Source: Tetrahymena elliotti 4EA
Taxonomy: Eukaryota > Ciliophora > Oligohymenophorea > Hymenostomatida > Tetrahymenidae
Length of the DNA: 64,000 nucleotides
NCBI GenBank assembly: GCA_000231825.2
Contig: JH720341.1
Span: forward strand, 112,503 to 176,502
Reading direction: 5' to 3'
Part shown: one piece after another, positions 15,501-27,850 of the stretch
Layout of the letters: each line of letters starts with the position of its first letter
How positions within the stretch are numbered: the first letter of the stretch is position 1
Made by a program: the position numbers and the translations under genes
The notes under the pieces: generated by a model
The model's input: only the letters and a program-made list of their open reading frames with translations
Databases searched by the model: none
What the model was told of the DNA's origin: nothing

Positions 15501-15899
15501 AAAGAGGACTGAATAAATTATTTTAATTAAAAAAATTGTTTATGCTTGTTTTTGTTTGAGATATTGCTACTCAAATAAACTTGCTTTGAAAACTAATTTA
15601 AATTATGATCAATAATTTACTGATGATGAACCTTCAGAAATTAATCCATTAAATTGAAAATACTCGATTGCTTTTTAGAAATTTGTAGTTGCTGAAGAGT
15701 CCCAAAGGAAAGTATAGGATGGATAAATAGCGTAGTAGGCTATTTATATTGCCTCAACAAATATAAATATCTTGTAGACAAAAACAGAAATAGAGCATGA
15801 TTAAAGTAGCTCATTCATCAAACAAAAAATGTTCAATTTAATCTTGCTCTCTAATTCCGACCACTTAGATTCTTCGAAATTACCCTTATTCTCTAGCAT
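9524..15899 (-). CDS. TmcB-like multi-TM PAS protein, paralogue B
   Basis: Second tandem paralogue. The start ATG is at 15897-15899 (MLENKGNFEESKW) and the stop TGA at 9524-9526. The N-terminus has the family SKW and FLWDSS motifs, followed by membrane segments and a DPCSHLPFAAP motif near 15120. The PAS-like domain is split by an intron: its first half near 13470-13570 reads NTCIITVSGNLNS, its second near 13080-13260 contains RIMPKVIGDMHDKF and IKVLPNLDNGIQIVGF. A second membrane module around 10970-11220 ends with VLSLFGYIPLEEIKELANRC. The last helix is followed by IWRTKGMLNMIPIDVI, almost the same as paralogue C. Overall B and C look much closer to each other than to A, which suggests a recent tandem duplication. 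A role in membrane signalling is inferred from the PAS domain and topology only. Confidence 0.75.
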
Positions 15900-16533
15900 A
15901 GCTTCCCTAATTATTTTTTACTGAACTCAGAAAACCCTTTTACTTTTTATATTATTAAGAATAGTTAAAGTATTATATTTTTTAGATTTATTTGTTGTTT
16001 TTTAATTGTATTAATTCAGTTAAAATGAACACTATTATTAACAACTATCTAATTATCTAGTTTTTTTTTAGTTTGTTGATTTGAATGTATTATCAAAAAG
16101 TTTAATTTGAAATATGCTATCCTATAAATAAATGATTAAATCAGTAAATAATCAAATAAACTGCTTTTTAATTTAGAATTTTAAATGTATAAGTTTTTTT
16201 TGATAGTATAAACGGTAAAAGTTGAAAGTTGATAAAAATTGCAATTATAAAAGTTAAAAGTAAAAGATAAACAAACAAACATAAAAAGAAACAATCAACA
16301 AAAAAGATACGTAATTAATATACAACAAAAAATTTAAAGTGAATTAAATGCTCTAATAATCTTTAACTTATGCTTTAGGCAGAAGTAGTTGAGCTGATAT
16401 TATCTTATAAATTTCATTTATTTTTTATATTTGGAAAAATTTCTTTCCTAAATTATTAGTTAAAATAGGAAAACTTTTACCTTATAAAAAAAACATTTTA
16501 TATAAATTTAATTGTAGAAACTCAGTAGATTTA
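15900..16533. other. Intergenic spacer between paralogues B and C
   Basis: About 630 bases of AT-rich sequence. I see no coding signal on either strand. It includes a short A-rich stretch with repeated AAAC and AAAAG units around 16220-16330, presumably part of the promoter region of paralogue B. Confidence 0.55.
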
Positions 16534-19500
16534 TCATTTTACAGCCTGAAGTATCTCTCCATTAGTGAAAGCGTTCTTAAGAGAATCATTTTTATTAATG
16601 ACATCCATAGGTATCATATTAAGCATACCTTTAGTTCTCCATATTTTGATGTTCAATCCATTTAGATAAGGAATCCAAACGAAGATAAAAACTATTAAAA
16701 TAAGGACAATATAAATACTGAAAATAATGATTTCAGTATTGCTCCTAAAATTCAAGTAGCTAAATGTACCATTTAGTAATTAATTATTTAGTTAATCAAA
16801 AGTTGGTCTAAGGAATGCTATTTATTATTGTAAATTAGCAAAAGAAGTTGCTGAAGCTGTGGAAGTCGAAAAGAAATTTCTAAGCATATTCCTCCAAGCA
16901 GTTTATTTTACAGTAGGAGTATCACCAGAATTGTAAGGAGGAATAGTTCCTTTTTTAAATGAGCTGACTAAATCTTGCATTTCTATTTTAAAAAGATTAT
17001 TAAAAATATATATTAAAAAATAAAATTTTTAATACTTAAATCGTAAGCGACAATAGCTGTTTATAAACCACTCTTGAGAATACCATTAGAATTAGCTTGG
17101 CAAACAGTTTAATCAGTGATAGAGCTCATAGTAACACAAATATCCTTAGTCTAAGCATTAGTAAATAAATTTACATAGCTGCTTATTTAGGAAGGGAAAC
17201 TTGATCCAATAGATTTAAGAATCAAATATTCATTTTCATAAATACTTTTTGAAAATTCTGTACGTAAAGAAACACTGGTTTTTGGATTTACAGCTCCTCC
17301 AGTTTAAGCCTCAACAATATCTTCAATAGTAAACATGAATAGATACCTAAATTTAGTTTAAGAAATATTTAATTTTCAAATTATATTGATTATTGAATGT
17401 ACTTTATGTAAGAGGGACGAAGACAGACGCATTAAAGATGAACAAATATATTCTCTACATTGCTAATAAACTAAGTGGAGAGCACATATAATACTACGTA
17501 GTAAGTAATAAAAACAGCAGCCATTATACCAAATTTAAAGATAACAAGCTTTTTATTGTTATCCTTTTAGTTTAGTAACTACTAGCTACGTGAGTCAATA
17601 TAGTCTTAATCTTCCTAATTCTATTTCTTATCTTTTTCATTTTCATGCTCTTTATCCTTTTTATCTTAATTTGCATCTTTTTAGTGATTTTTTCCTCCTT
17701 TTTAGAGCTAATTGTTGCTTAAAGGATCAACTTAAACGCTTTCTTCATTTTTGTTTTCAGATCCTTCTTCGTTGTTCAATTCATAGCCATTTTCATCATC
17801 ACGATTATTCTTTTATTTATTGTTATTATTTTTATCTTAATCTTCATCTTTTAATTCTTCAACTTCTTTTTAAGCCAAGAAATCTTAAATAAAACGCTCA
17901 CATTTCATAGCTAACTCTTTTATTTCTGCATTTGGGATATACCCAAAAAGAGAAAGGACCCTGTTATTTGTCTTGATAACATTGAACACGATTGGAATTA
18001 AAATTAGCTGAGAAATTACTAAAAAGATAATAGCAATAATCATAACTACTCTATAATTGATCACATAATCATCAACCATAGAATAGTAAAAGCTATAGAA
18101 GTTATTAGCTATAGAGTAAGCAGCATCTTTTAATTCAAACAAACCATTTTACCTTAAATAGTAAATATTTTTTGAAGTTGATTCTTGATATCCTGGATTA
18201 GGAGTTGTTAATCCAAAGTATGTACCAGAATCCTTTATTTATTTAGTAATGAATATCAAATTATATTCAATTTTTCATAAAATAAAAAATTTATTACCAC
18301 AAAATTGTAAACTAAAACACTCTTTAGAGTTGATGATGCTGTGATAAATGCAAAAATTGCATCTGTAAATAACTTTGAATCTTATGTGACTGTTCCTGTC
18401 TAAGTTTAAGAGTAAATAGTGTATTAAGGATCAGCTGGAACACTAGATTTTCTGGAGTTCATTTAAATCTAGTATCTTATGACTGTAAATACGTTTGTTT
18501 GTAGTTAAGTCACATAGTTATCAAGCTTTTAAATTATTAAAAATGGTATTAGTTATTTATTTTTAACTAAAATAATTAGTTTGCTAAAAAAGCTTTATTT
18601 ATCTAAAATTGATTTTATGATTGAAGATGTTTATTAAAAATAAAAATGTTTACTTGTGCTTAAAATTCCAAAACATTGTTTGTTCCATCGTTTATATTAT
18701 TTGCTGTACTGGAACCTGGTGGCAACCCATAAAAGTAACTATTAAAATAAATAATTATATTTTTCAATGTTTAAAGATATTTGATTAAGTTTTTACTTTC
18801 CAAGCATCTAAAGCATTCTCGTATAGTAATTAACTTCTTCCATAAGAGTGGGATTTAAGTAACCATAATAAATAGCATTAACTGCCTCATTAACATCACT
18901 CTTATTGGTCAACTTAAAACCTAAATCGTAACCAGAAAGAGCTATTAAGATAAGAATTAAGATAAAAACTGTTCTTGTAAGAATTTTAATAGACTTAGGC
19001 ACAGTTTTTTCTGAAATCATAGCTTTGAAATCTTTTAATTATCTCATTTCATCGTTTGCAGAAGTTCCTGAAATATTTGATCCTTCTTCTTCATAATCCT
19101 AATTATCCTATTTTATTAATTTACATTAAAAATTTGAACTTTGTTAAAATAATTTTTTGTATACCATATTTGAATGCTTGTCTTCTTCTTACATCATTGT
19201 TTACTTTTAAGTTGCTTTGAGGTTTTCCATATTTTGAATATCAGCTGACTTCTATTAGTAAAGATTTTCATCATTTTTATCTACCTCTATAAATTTAATC
19301 ACATTAACTTTGACTCCATCTCCAAATTCTTATTCTTCAATTAAATTAACTCTGATATTTGCAACTCTAAACCTAGTTTTTTTCTACGGGCTTCCTCCAG
19401 TGGTTGCATAATTACCATTTTACTATCCATCATTATAATCTCCATCTTATTCATATTATTCTTCATTTTCAAATTCCTCTTCGTCAATCAAAAAGTTTTA

Positions 19501-22500
19501 TTAAATATATGTTGTATCTATTTAGACAACCATTCCTTATGGGGATTTAAGATCTGTTAAATTCTAAACATCAACAATTGCAGGTGCGATTGAATCGATA
19601 GTGAAATCAGGTGAATTAGCTGTATTACCTTAAATTAGCTATGCAGGAATACCAAAATATTCATGACAAGTTTCAGAAATACCTTGAATCTATTAATTGT
19701 CATCTCTTTTAAATAAAAAAGTTTAAAGTTAGCAATAATAAATTTCGAACTGAAATGAAATACCTATAAATCAAGTAATGAACAACTTCTTCTCTATCTA
19801 GTTAGCTCTTTATTTCCTAATTCTCAATTTCTTTTAAGAAACCAACTATTTGTATACCATCATCAAGATTAGGTAATACTTTTATCATAAGAGTACAAGG
19901 AACAATATAACCTTATTTATTAAGACACATGACTGACCTTTCTACACCAATGACTCTACTTTCTGAAGTTTCTAAATATCTATGAATGAAAGAATCATGA
20001 AGATTTCCATAAACTCTCGGCATAATTTTACTAATATTCTAGTCAATAATTTCATTTTTCTAGAAGCCAAGCATTCTTTATTAAAAAAAATATTTTTTAA
20101 AAATGATTGGAATTTGATAAGAAAGAAATGAAAGAATAATTACCTAAAAACTTCATTGTTGGAATTTGTTACAATACCTACTGAATTCAAGTTACCAGAA
20201 ACAGTTATAATACAAGTATTAGAGTTTTCACCATATTTTATTTTTTCAGTATCAACAAATTACTTGTTTGCTTAATTACTCTTGCTAACGTACTCAGCCT
20301 TTTCAATTACTCTAACACCTTCCTATTCATCATTTACGATTTCTTTTAAAAAATTTCCATATATTTCTAGGCATTTAATATGATTAGGATTCATTTCCTG
20401 GAGTTATTCAAATAAATCTGATGTGTTCTCAACAGTATTTGTAATTTTTGAACCTAACTGTAAAAGCTTTTAAATATCAGGTTGTTCTTCTAGTAGTTTG
20501 TTCCAAAACTCTAAATGGAAGCTGACAGATTTTTCAATTGCATTCAAAAAGACAACAAGTTTATTTTAGAAAGTAACAATATTGTTAACTTCAATGCCTT
20601 TATTTTCCTATCCACGAAGATCTCCTTCAATAAGTTCTTCTTCAATTAAGTGCTTGTATCTGTAAATGGAGAATTCTTCTTAGAGATTTGGCTTTTGTTC
20701 TTCAGTAATCATCAGTTCGAAAAGAGCTTTGAATTTGTTTTAAAGCTTTCCTTACTAAATATATGAATGAAGTAAATGTAAACGTGAGCTTTTTTGGAAT
20801 TTTTCAAATCCATCTTAAAGAATATTCTTAAGGAAGAGATACCACTTTTTATGACCTTATGATGAATTACCACCACCTCCATTATTGTCATCTTCCTTAT
20901 CTAGTATTAAAGATTAACAATTGCATGAATCGCCTGTTTTAGAGCAGTTTTTTGCATGATATTTTATAACACCCTCTAATTATATACGCTCATTCGGCTT
21001 TTCCCTATTTTCTATTAGATTAATCAGCACATTTATGTATAATTCAAGATCATTTTCTTTTTTGAAATTCTTGACTTAGTAAGACATAAGCTGATTATAC
21101 CTATAGTTTATGATCATTAAGTAAGTCACAGATATGAATGGTGCACCTATGATCATATAAAGAATACCTACAGATCCAGCATCTATTAAGGCACAAATAA
21201 AAGATGCACAACTTATCCAAAAGCAACAAACATCGATGATACATGATAACTGCTATACGCTTCTATTATACAAAGGAGCTGATATGTATCTATAGCCTAA
21301 AATTAAAAGCTAGTATAAAGCCATACAAACAATAAAAGGTTTTGCAATACTTGCATTAGGATCAAAAGTGGTGTATAAAGGCAAAAGAATTTTTAAAACT
21401 ATTTTCCAAATAAAAAAAATTATTTAAAATTTAATAAAAGAAATTGTTGTATTATGATGAATAAATGAATGAGTTAGCTTGATAATTATTTTATGAATAA
21501 TTGTTTTCAAAGAAACTTTTCTGATAAAAAAATTTTTTATGAAATAAATTCATAGTATTTGATGGCTATTTAACTAGGGAGTTAAGACTTTTTAATATTA
21601 GCTTGTTGTAAAGATAAAAATTATACCTGTCTTGACTACATTTGTTTAAGACTGCGGTTGTGCAAAAGGAAGAGCAGAACAAGGATTCAAATCAATATAC
21701 AATCTTAAAAAAAGTACAGTAAAGACCAATAGTAATATCATTCCTACAACTGCTAAACTGAAGTGAACAAAATAAATTCCATTATAGCAATTAAGATTTA
21801 CTCCTGTTTGAATGCTTGTACTACAATATAACGTTTAGATAAAAATGTTAAAGAAAGGTATAAAAGCTATGGTGTTGATCAAAATTCCATATATTGAAAG
21901 GAGCTTAGTCACATAAGATGAAAATGTAGAGGATTTCTTGTTTTTTTAAGAGGCTCTGACCAATTGATAAATGAACAAAGCAATTCCAATAACTTGAATT
22001 ATGAAGACTATGTATAGTATCGTTAAAAATATCTATTTTAAGAAAGAAAAAAGTAAACTAAAATCAGAAACAAATGGAAGGTTTTAAATTGCTATCAGTT
22101 TATTGTTCTATTTTAGTGTAAAATGGATGGTGGTTTGAAATTTATTATCTTTTACTCTTGCCTTTGTTAGAATTTATTTTACATTTTTTTTTACATTAAA
22201 AAATTTCGTTTATTTACTATTTTATATTACATAAGCTCTACTTTTTCAATAACACTTATGCTTAGTTTGAAACAAATAAACTAACAAATAATAAATTTAA
22301 TGAGCATTTTAAAATTGTAATAATATCCAGTTTAAATTTTAAGATTATTACGCTTTGATCGATATTTTATATGCTGCCGTTGAATTAAAAGTACTTGAGT
22401 GCCTACTACAAAACGTTGGTGACTCCGCTATCCCATAAGTATCCAAATGTTGGATTAATAGAATAATAGGCAATTTATATACCCTCAATTAACAAAAGCA

Positions 22501-22645
22501 GCTTGTAGATGAGAGGTGAGATAGAATTAGCTTGCAACAAATCATGCATTAATGCATAGATTGATGTTCTAATTTTTCTGTCTAATTATTCCCATTTTGA
22601 TTCATCTAAGGCAACCTTGCCCCGGTTGCCAAGCATAATAAACAT
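16534..22645 (-). CDS. TmcB-like multi-TM PAS protein, paralogue C
   Basis: Third tandem paralogue and the clearest member. I chose the ATG at 22643-22645 (MFIMLGNRG); a second in-frame Met lies three codons on. The stop TGA is at 16534-16536. In order: SKW and YLWDSG motifs; four or more membrane helices, with DLNPCSALPFAQP near 21680; a long cytosolic helical region; a PAS-like domain at about 20230-19760 with CIITVSGNLNSVG, then ISKIMPRVYGNLHDSF and IKVLPNLDDGIQIVGFLKEI; an acidic Asp/Glu/Asn linker; a TM hairpin starting at SIKILTRTVFILILILIALS; a TM with VLSLFGYIPNAEIKELAMKC (17885-18142); and a last TM with GMLNMIPMDVI. At least eight short introns are visible. The PAS domain shows no obvious cofactor-binding residue, so ligand and partner are unknown. 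Confidence 0.78.
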
Positions 22646-22923
22646 TTGTAATTTGCTTTATTATTTTTTATTAAGTAATCCTTTTTTCTGTTTTTCTTTT
22701 TTTTTTTGATTTCACTATGACCTTAACTATTAAAATAAATGTTCGAATGTATTTATTTATAATTGTTTTGATTTACAAATGAATATTAATTTATTAGTCT
22801 TGTTAGTATCACCAGATTATTAAATCAGCTTTTTTTTTTCCTTGTTTATTTTTAAATGAATTTGGGTAATCTAACTATCTAAATAAATAATCGTTTATTT
22901 TTTTATTTCTTTTGAAATTTTTT

Positions 22924-23369
22924 AATTTTTATCGAATTAGAAATCATCTAAAAGGAGAAGTTGAATTTTAATCCAATCCTTCAGAAGTTAAAAATAATAA
23001 TTGCTTCCATGAATAATTAATAAAGAAAGACTATGACGATATTAAAAACTTTAAGAACAATTTAAACTATTAGACTTTTGCTAGACTAAAAGGGATTTAC
23101 TAATTATTATTTTGGAAAAATTTAGTTATTTGATCCTTGATTATTATAAAACTGCTAAATTAGTTGATAAAAAATAAGGTTTAACTGCAAAATTTGATTA
23201 CTATGATTATTTTTAATTTTCTATATTTTTAAAAAGTTCAATTTAAATAAGCAATATAATATGTAATACAGCCTATTTAATTCCTAATCCAAACATATTA
23301 TAGTATCATCTATTTTCAAAAAGTAATTCTTTCACATGTAAAAAATGTAATTTTTAAAAAAATAAATGA
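22924..23369 (+). other. Possible gene relic or unannotated small gene
   Basis: Between paralogue C and the next gene are two stretches that look coding in ciliate code. The first, to about 23131, reads KGEVEFQSNPSEVKNN then FHEQLIKKDYDDIKNF. The second, in another frame and ending at TGA 23367-23369, reads DYYKTAKLVDKKQGL and later CKKCNF. Neither has a convincing start and they need a splice or a frame change to join. This may be a short two-exon gene, a decayed gene, or chance, since long open frames are common with one stop codon at this AT content. Confidence 0.2.
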
Positions 23370-23962
23370 CAAACCTGAATTAGGAAAAAATTATCTTTTT
23401 TTGCCAGAGACTACTTTTGTAAATATTAAGTGATGTAGTCTTTCTTGAAATAGAAAATTACTTTTTTCTTTCATATTCTTTCAGCTTTTAGAAAAAAATT
23501 TTGAAAATTATTAAAAAGCTTTTGGACCATAAAATTTTAAATTATCTAAAAGCCAAAAAAATAATATTATAAAAAGAAGCAAATATAAAAGACCATAATG
23601 ATACTATTTGATGAAAATAGTTAAAGTTATTCATCCAAATGTAAATATTCGTAAATTAATTTTATTAATATTTAAAAATGGTTTATTATTTTTAGATTCT
23701 ATTTCAATCAATATAAATTTATTTTATTATTTGTTATTTATGTCTATCCAAATTTTGTTAATATGATTCTTTTGTTTTAGTTTAAGTTTTTATCAGAACA
23801 AAAATAAATAAATACTTTCTTAAATATTATTTAAAAAAGTCAAAGCTTTATTTTTATGCTATAGTCTTTTTAATACAAACAAGATAATTCTTATTGTAAA
23901 TTAGCATCGTTAAAATTGCTCTCAAAAATTAAAATAAAGTAGATACAAGTAGTTAATAAGTT
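23370..23962. other. AT-rich upstream region
   Basis: About 590 bases upstream of the four-pass membrane protein gene. I see no coding signal or repeat. It is the likely promoter region of that gene. Confidence 0.5.
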
Positions 23963-24784
23963 ATGAGTGAAAGCGAAATTTAAAGAATAGCAGAAGTAAA
24001 TGACTCTGATATCTTATATTCTTATGATTTATCAGAGCAGATTGAAATAGAGCTCAATTCTTATCAAAAAGGAAAATGGTGGATGCATTTGATAAATGGC
24101 TTTCACTTGATGTTTATGATTTTCATATTTGTTGAAGCTTGGATAACTTTAAACATGAATTGTAGCTAATCATACATAGTTTTGATAATACTAATAGCAA
24201 TTTCTATTTCACTTTAGATATATAATTTTATATATGAAAAATCAAAATAAAGGAGACAAATCTATAAATTAATAGGATTGTGTTGCTTAGCTTAAGTAGT
24301 ATTTACCATCTTTTTTATGGTATCTTTACAACAAAATGTGTATTGTAGTAATGCTATATGCCACCCTTTTTTCAATGGAAAATGGTTTTTAAATTCAGTA
24401 GATATGCCTTCTGAATAATACTAGACAGAGTGTAGTTATATATAATAATAGTTTACAGATAATAAACTTGAAATATCATAGGCAATCAAAGATTTTGTTA
24501 CAATTGCAGCAGATTAGTATTGCTAAACAAACTAAAATTAAAATTCTGAAAGTACAGATATCAAAAGTAATTGTGATACTCTAAAAAAATATCAAATTGA
24601 AGTTGAATATAGTAAAATATTCTTTTTTGGGACTATAGTAATGACAATTTTTGAAATTAGTTACTTTTTAGTAGTTATTTTCATCATAAAAAAACTGAAG
24701 TACCTTTAAATGAAAAGAGGTGTTTCTCAATTAAATGATCAAAACTCCCCTGATGAATCTCTGCATTATAACATAAACTACTGA
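23963..24784 (+). CDS. Four-pass membrane protein, function unknown
   Basis: A single-exon gene of 273 residues from ATG 23963 to TGA 24782-24784, with many TAA/TAG Gln codons. Four hydrophobic helices are visible: about residues 42-64 (LMFMIFIFVEAWITL), 70-90 (IVLIILIAISISLQI), 101-122 (LIGLCCLAQVVFTIFFM) and 219-241 (FFFGTIVMTIFEISYFLVV). Between helices 3 and 4 is a loop of about 95 residues with five Cys (in CSNAIC, CSY, YCQT and NCDT), which would suit disulfides in an extracytoplasmic loop. That gives a tetraspanin-like layout (short TM1-TM2 link, large last loop), but the CCG motif of true tetraspanins is missing from the large loop. A tetraspanin-like ciliate membrane protein is possible and not proven. 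The N- and C-termini would be cytosolic. Confidence 0.7.
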
Positions 24785-25243
24785 TGCATTTATCTTAACA
24801 TTAAAATAATTAATTAGTTAAAAAATTTATTAAAATAAATATCAATTCATAATGATTATTTATTATTATCATCTATATATTTTCTTTTTTGTTTAAATTA
24901 TTTATTTTATAATAGTTTTATTCTATATTTCTCTATCAACTTATTCAAAATTGATTAATATAAATTGGAAAGTATTTTGATTTTTGAATGTATAGGATTA
25001 AAAATATTTTGTAATTTTTAACTAATAAATTCTTTAAACAAGTTTTTTTTGAATTTATTTAGAATCAAAATATTTAATAAAATTAATAAAAAATGTTCAT
25101 TTTTTTATTTTAGATATCTAAATAAAGATTCTTTTAGAATTATAGTTTAAATTAAAGAAAGAAAAAATTAAGATTTGGTTTGTAAAAAAACTGTAATTAC
25201 AATGACAATAAAGCTAAGTTTATGACAGATTAAATGATGTATT
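24785..25243. other. Convergent intergenic spacer
   Basis: About 460 bases of AT-rich sequence between two convergent genes. It should contain both 3' ends. I see nothing else. Confidence 0.55.
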
Positions 25244-26472
25244 TCAATAATATTTATTTTAGTTTTATTATTATTGTTATTCTCCTTTGTATTTGATGCT
25301 ATAAAATTCATTCTTTAAATCTACTTTTGTTTTGTAGTCATCTCTTAGATGATTAGGAACTAAATATTCAACACCAATTCTTTATTCTCCTAATTATTTT
25401 AATTTAATATAATTTATATATTTTTTTATTTACTACACAAAAATTACCTGTTAAAATATTATATCCACAATTACTTCTGGTATCTAAATTTTCAGCTCTA
25501 ACATAACCTCTAACTTTAGCCATTTCATCTCTCTTTTTTAATGAATCACCAGCATTACTCTTTTCGTATTCAAGAGTGATTGGATTGAATGGCATACTAA
25601 ATTTGAAGATTTTTAATTTGAATTATTTAAATAAAAATACAATTTACCCATTAGTATTTCTTTTTCCTGCCTTTAAGACTTCAGCTTAAAATTGTCTTTT
25701 TACTTACTCTTTATTAACTTAGTTTTCCATTTATTCCCATCTTTTAGATTCTCTTTCCAAAGCCTCAATTCTATGCTTTTCCAAAGCAACTTCTTTTACA
25801 GCAAATCTTTAATCTCTCTGCTACTTATCAAAAACACTAAAATCTTTATCAAATCTCTAGTTTTCTTTATTAAAATAATTTTTATCAGTTTTTTATTTGA
25901 TTTTTTTCTCATACCTGGAATGAATAAAGTAGATTTTGGATCAGGATTATGAAGAAGTTACTTTACATCAGTGTTTCTTGTTTCATAACCAACTAATGAA
26001 TTGAAATTTTTTTCAAATGATTAGATGAAATAAAAGCTTAAATTTATTTACCTCTTTAATTGATTCTAGTTTTTTCAATTGACTCTTTATCCTTCATAGC
26101 TTCCTTTAATAATAAAGATAATATGTTAATACATTTAAATATATTGATTTTTTAATTATATATTTCTTTTACTCTTTCCAAACGAGTTCTAGGCTACACA
26201 CTATTGAAATTATCTTGATATTGTTGTAGGCTATCATAATCTTCTGGGTAGTATTACTAATTTTGAGCAGGATATCCTTATTATTGTGCATACCCTTATT
26301 ATTATTATTGATATCCTTGCTATTGAGTACCATATCCTTATTGATAATTTTATTATTATTAATAGGGACTACCTTATTATTAATAAGGTTGTTATTAATA
26401 TCCTTAACTGTATTGCTATCCTTAATTATAACCATACTATTATTGGGGTTGCTATTGTTAATTCTAGTACAT
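25244..26472 (-). CDS. Protein with prion-like Q/Y/G head and conserved C-terminal block
   Basis: The ATG is at 26470-26472 and the stop TGA at 25244-25246. The first about 85 residues are almost only Gln, Tyr, Gly, Asn and Pro (units such as GYQQQ and QGYG), with most Gln encoded by TAA/TAG, so standard-code translation shatters it. The middle is charged and helical, with ALEKHRIEALERESKRWEQM. After an intron comes a compact C-terminal block: MPF-NPITLEYEKS, then KKRDEMAKVRGY, LDTRSNCGYNILTG and IGVEYLVPNHL. That block looks like a conserved domain, and its style (short motifs, no enzyme signature) recalls cilia or axoneme-associated proteins, but I cannot name the family with confidence. 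The head resembles low-complexity regions that drive condensation. At least three introns are needed. The gene is divergent from the ABCG gene. Confidence 0.65.
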
Positions 26473-27850
26473 TTTATTTAAATTAGTTAGGTTACTTAAT
26501 GAATTCGTTCTCTTTAATTATGTTATGAATATTATTGGCTTGAAAGTTAAAAACTTAATTAATTATAATAAAAACAAAGAAAATTGATTAATTTTAATAA
26601 GTTTTTAGAATCAGAATAATTTTTCATTGAGTTTAATAAATTAATATATTTCTGTTATACAATTTAATAAGACTAATTTTGAAAATTTAATAGAATTTAA
26701 GACAATATATTCATTTTAGAAAAAGAAAAATTAGCTCATTATTAAGTTAACCAAATCATTCTATTTAATAATTATTTGATAAACAACATATTTTTCCACA
26801 TCTGAATTCAGTTTTTTTTATTTTAAATTGTTTTATTTATTTTATAAGTAGTTATTCAAAATTAAGATCTTAATTAATTCTCATCAAAAATATAAAAAAC
26901 ATTTTCAACTTATTTTCATTTTGTTTTTGATAAACAAAATTAGAGTTTGAAATAATTCAAAAGTTAATTGACATCATTATTTATTTTCAATAATGTTTTG
27001 TTAAATTAAATATAAAATTGTATCAAATTATTAAAAATAAAAAAAGAAAAAATTGTTAAAAAAATTATATTATTTTATTAAAATAATAACTAGAGAAAAT
27101 ATTTAAGCAAAGTCAATTATTATTAAAATAATTTATTTTCAATTTAAAAAAAGATATTTATTTAAAAATACCTCAAAGTCAGAATATTTATTCAGCAAAA
27201 TTACAAATTAAAGATTTTTAACTCAAATGTAAGAATTTTTAAGGTATTATCATAGGATATCAAAATAAAAATAACCTTCATAGTTGATAATAGTAAATGA
27301 AATCTAATTTTATTTGAAAGTAATACTTTCTTTTATTTATTGACTCAAAATAATTTAATATAATATCATGTTACAATACACATTTTACTAAATACTAAAA
27401 ATAATTAAACAATTTTATTTTTACACTATTTCTACTTAAAAATATTTAGTTAATTATGCTTGCTCTTATTAAGTACTATCTTTTGATTTTTTTACTCACT
27501 TAAAGTTAGAATGATTAATTAATAATAATTTATGCATTTAATAGAGTAAGTTAAATTTTTAAGAATGTAACAAGTTTTTTGTTGTAAAATTAATTTGTAA
27601 ATAAATACCTTAAATAAATAGGTTACTACTCAGAAAGCAAACCTATAAGCTACTGTAACACAAGAAATTTCTTGAAAACTCATTAAAACCACACATTTAT
27701 AAAATGAAGATGGCAACAATTCTTTTTTAAAATCGAATTATCTTATATAATAATTTCTAAACTAAAACTTAGAAAATAAAAAAACTAAATAATATCCAAG
27801 ATTTTAAATAGAAATCAATTTTAACGCAGATATTTTTTGTTCTCTTAATT
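26473..27850. other. Divergent intergenic region, very AT-rich
   Basis: About 1.4 kb between the divergent starts of the Q/Y/G-rich gene and the ABCG gene. It is almost pure A/T with long A and T runs, and I see no coding signal, RNA gene or repeat array. It should contain both promoters. Confidence 0.55.

Noticed and set aside
26263..26486. Leu/Ile-rich plus-strand frames opposite the Q/Y/G-rich head
   Set aside because: They are the antisense of TAA/TAG/CAA-rich Gln codons, which read as Leu and Ile on the other strand.
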